A stretch of 64,000 bases of DNA from Pseudooceanicola antarcticus (lineage in GTDB: Bacteria; Pseudomonadota; Alphaproteobacteria; Rhodobacterales; Rhodobacteraceae), in NCBI RefSeq assembly GCF_900215355.1, contig NZ_OBEA01000007.1, forward strand, positions 124,001 through 188,000, written 5' to 3'. The notes under the pieces were generated by a model that saw nothing but the letters and a program-made list of their open reading frames with translations, was not told the origin of the DNA and made no database searches. Shown here in pieces: positions 62,924 to 64,000 of this stretch (position 1 is the stretch's first letter; each line of letters starts with the position of its first letter). A program made the position numbers and the translations under genes.

Positions 62924-64000
62924 TCAGGCGATGCGCAGGATCCCCTTGTGATCGAGGCTCAGCCCCTGCAGCGCGGGGACATGCGCCAGGCAGAGCACTG
63001 GATGGAAGAGATAGGCCCAGGGCGGGGCCGCCTGCAGGCGGCGCAGCAGGCGGCCGTAGGCCGTGGCCCTCTCGGTGGTGTCGGTCAGATGGCGTGCCGC
63101 GTCGAAGCCTGCGTCGACCTGCGCATCGCTGACGCCCTGCCACCACACCGCCCGGCTGAGGCTGGAGATCTTGTCGTCCAGCACGCGGAAGGTGCTGTGC
63201 GGAGAGCTGTCGAAGATCGCCGCGTCGCCCATCCGTTTCTCGCCGATGTCACGGGCGTATTGCGGGCGATCCTCGGCGATCTCGACGCGGGTCTCGAAAC
63301 CTATGGCATTCCAGGCCTCGGCCATGAAGCGCGCGATCTCGGGGGCCCCTTCGGGCATGTAGGTGGGGCTGCGCAAGACGACCTCACGCGGTCCCTCGGA
63401 CAGCGCCAGCAGGCGGCGGGCCTCTTCGGGATCGTAGCGCAGGGGCGAGAGCCCGCCCGCCTCATGGCCGAAGTGCCAGGGGCTGACGATGGTATCCGAG
63501 GGCTGGGCGAGACCGCCCATGACCTCTTCCGCCAACCGCTGGCGATCCAGCGCCAGGTTGGCGGCCAGGCGGGCGTTCGGATCGGTGAAGGCGCCCTCGA
63601 AGCCGTTCATGTAGGCCATGACCGACAGCGTGCTGGTCTGCTCCTGCCAGGCGAACCCGTCGATCCCGCGCAGGATGTGTTCGAGCCGTTCCATGTGGGT
63701 GGCGGCCTGCACCTGCCCCGCTTGCAGCGCGGCAAGGCGATCCTCGGCCAGGGGCATTGCGACAAAGCGCAGCTGGCGACCATCCTCGCGGCGCCGCAAC
63801 AGGACCTGCTGGCCTGCGGTGAAGTCCTCGACCTGCCAGGGCCCGGTGCCGAGGACCGGCCGCCCGGCGGCATCCATCCGTGGCAGGTAGAATTCCGACA
63901 GGATCTCGGGCAGGTCCGGGAAGGGCTTCGGCGTCTCGATCGTCAGGGTCGGACCATCTGCCGTGATCTGCGCGCCCGCCAGGTAGCGGGCATAGGACCA
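62924..64000 (-). CDS. Family 5 extracellular solute-binding protein (peptide/opine/nickel type), C-terminal part
   Basis: At least 358 codons remain open through the right edge, so the N-terminus and signal peptide lie outside the window. It reads as a DppA/OppA-like SBP_bac_5 protein: ETPKPFPDLPEIL, GTGPWQVEDFTAGQQVLLRR, the conserved NGFEGAFTDPNARLAANLALDRQRLAEEVMGG segment, and a C-terminal WAYLFHPVLCLAH. It would capture a peptide-like ligand in the periplasm. The VOC and ATPase-FGE genes follow. The permease genes, if any, must be upstream. Confidence 0.85.
   Translation of the reverse strand, partial: WSYARYLAGAQITADGPTLTIETPKPFPDLPEILSEFYLPRMDAAGRPVLGTGPWQVEDFTAGQQVLLRRREDGRQLRFVAMPLAEDRLAALQAGQVQAATHMERLEHILRGIDGFAWQEQTSTLSVMAYMNGFEGAFTDPNARLAANLALDRQRLAEEVMGGLAQPSDTIVSPWHFGHEAGGLSPLRYDPEEARRLLALSEGPREVVLRSPTYMPEGAPEIARFMAEAWNAIGFETRVEIAEDRPQYARDIGEKRMGDAAIFDSSPHSTFRVLDDKISSLSRAVWWQGVSDAQVDAGFDAARHLTDTTERATAYGRLLRRLQAAPPWAYLFHPVLCLAHVPALQGLSLDHKGILRIA

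Overview
The window looks like chromosomal DNA from an alphaproteobacterium of the Rhodobacteraceae / Roseobacter group. It has very high GC in coding DNA, a 657-residue RpoD with a long acidic N-terminus directly downstream of dnaG, a soxBDAG sarcosine oxidase operon, a hom-recJ pair and TadE/TadG genes. Genes are tightly packed, with many ATGA start/stop overlaps. I saw no transposase, integrase, CRISPR array or rRNA.

Layout. 1-9.1 kb: nitrogen-compound uptake (LivG fragment, LivM, LivH, amide/urea-type binding protein), an unrecognised membrane protein, and an ATP-dependent hydantoinase/oxoprolinase pair (hyuA, hyuB). 9.2-14 kb: a YbjN-like secreted protein, rpoD and dnaG. 14.1-19.2 kb: soxG, soxA, soxD and soxB on the minus strand. 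19.4-29.1 kb: a flavodoxin-like protein, glutamate dehydrogenase, a TadG/TadE/TadE pseudopilin operon, a small membrane protein, a TetR regulator, a lipoprotein, hom and recJ.

29.2-48.5 kb is the most notable region. Two identical tRNA-Glu(TTC) genes in direct orientation, inside a 92-bp perfect repeat, bracket a complete pectin-oligomer/galacturonate catabolic island. It has a GntR/FCD regulator, an oligogalacturonide-type ABC importer, cytoplasmic depolymerising enzymes (GH4, a GH28-GH105 fusion, a pectin methylesterase) and two uronate routes. The isomerase route is KduI, KduD and KdgK. The oxidative route is Udh, Gli, Gci and KdgD. One further mandelate-racemase-family enzyme has no assigned substrate. 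Each of the four transcription units carries upstream GT-N3-AC operator sites. Three of them have clear tandem pairs at a 12-bp pitch over the -10 region, so I infer that the single GntR protein controls all of them.

48.6-64 kb: glucokinase; an Lrp-type regulator divergent from arginase and ornithine cyclodeaminase (arginine to ornithine to proline); a surface-polysaccharide trio (ATP-grasp and two glycosyltransferases); an AraC regulator with a 16-bp tandem repeat upstream; a short-chain dehydrogenase; a 1028-residue autotransporter with three HYR repeats and an invasin-type Ig domain; and at the right edge a small operon of a peptide-type binding protein (cut by the window), a VOC protein and a P-loop ATPase fused to a formylglycine-generating-enzyme-like domain that lacks the catalytic cysteine pair.

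Functional identities come from reading translated motifs and family knowledge. No database search was run.
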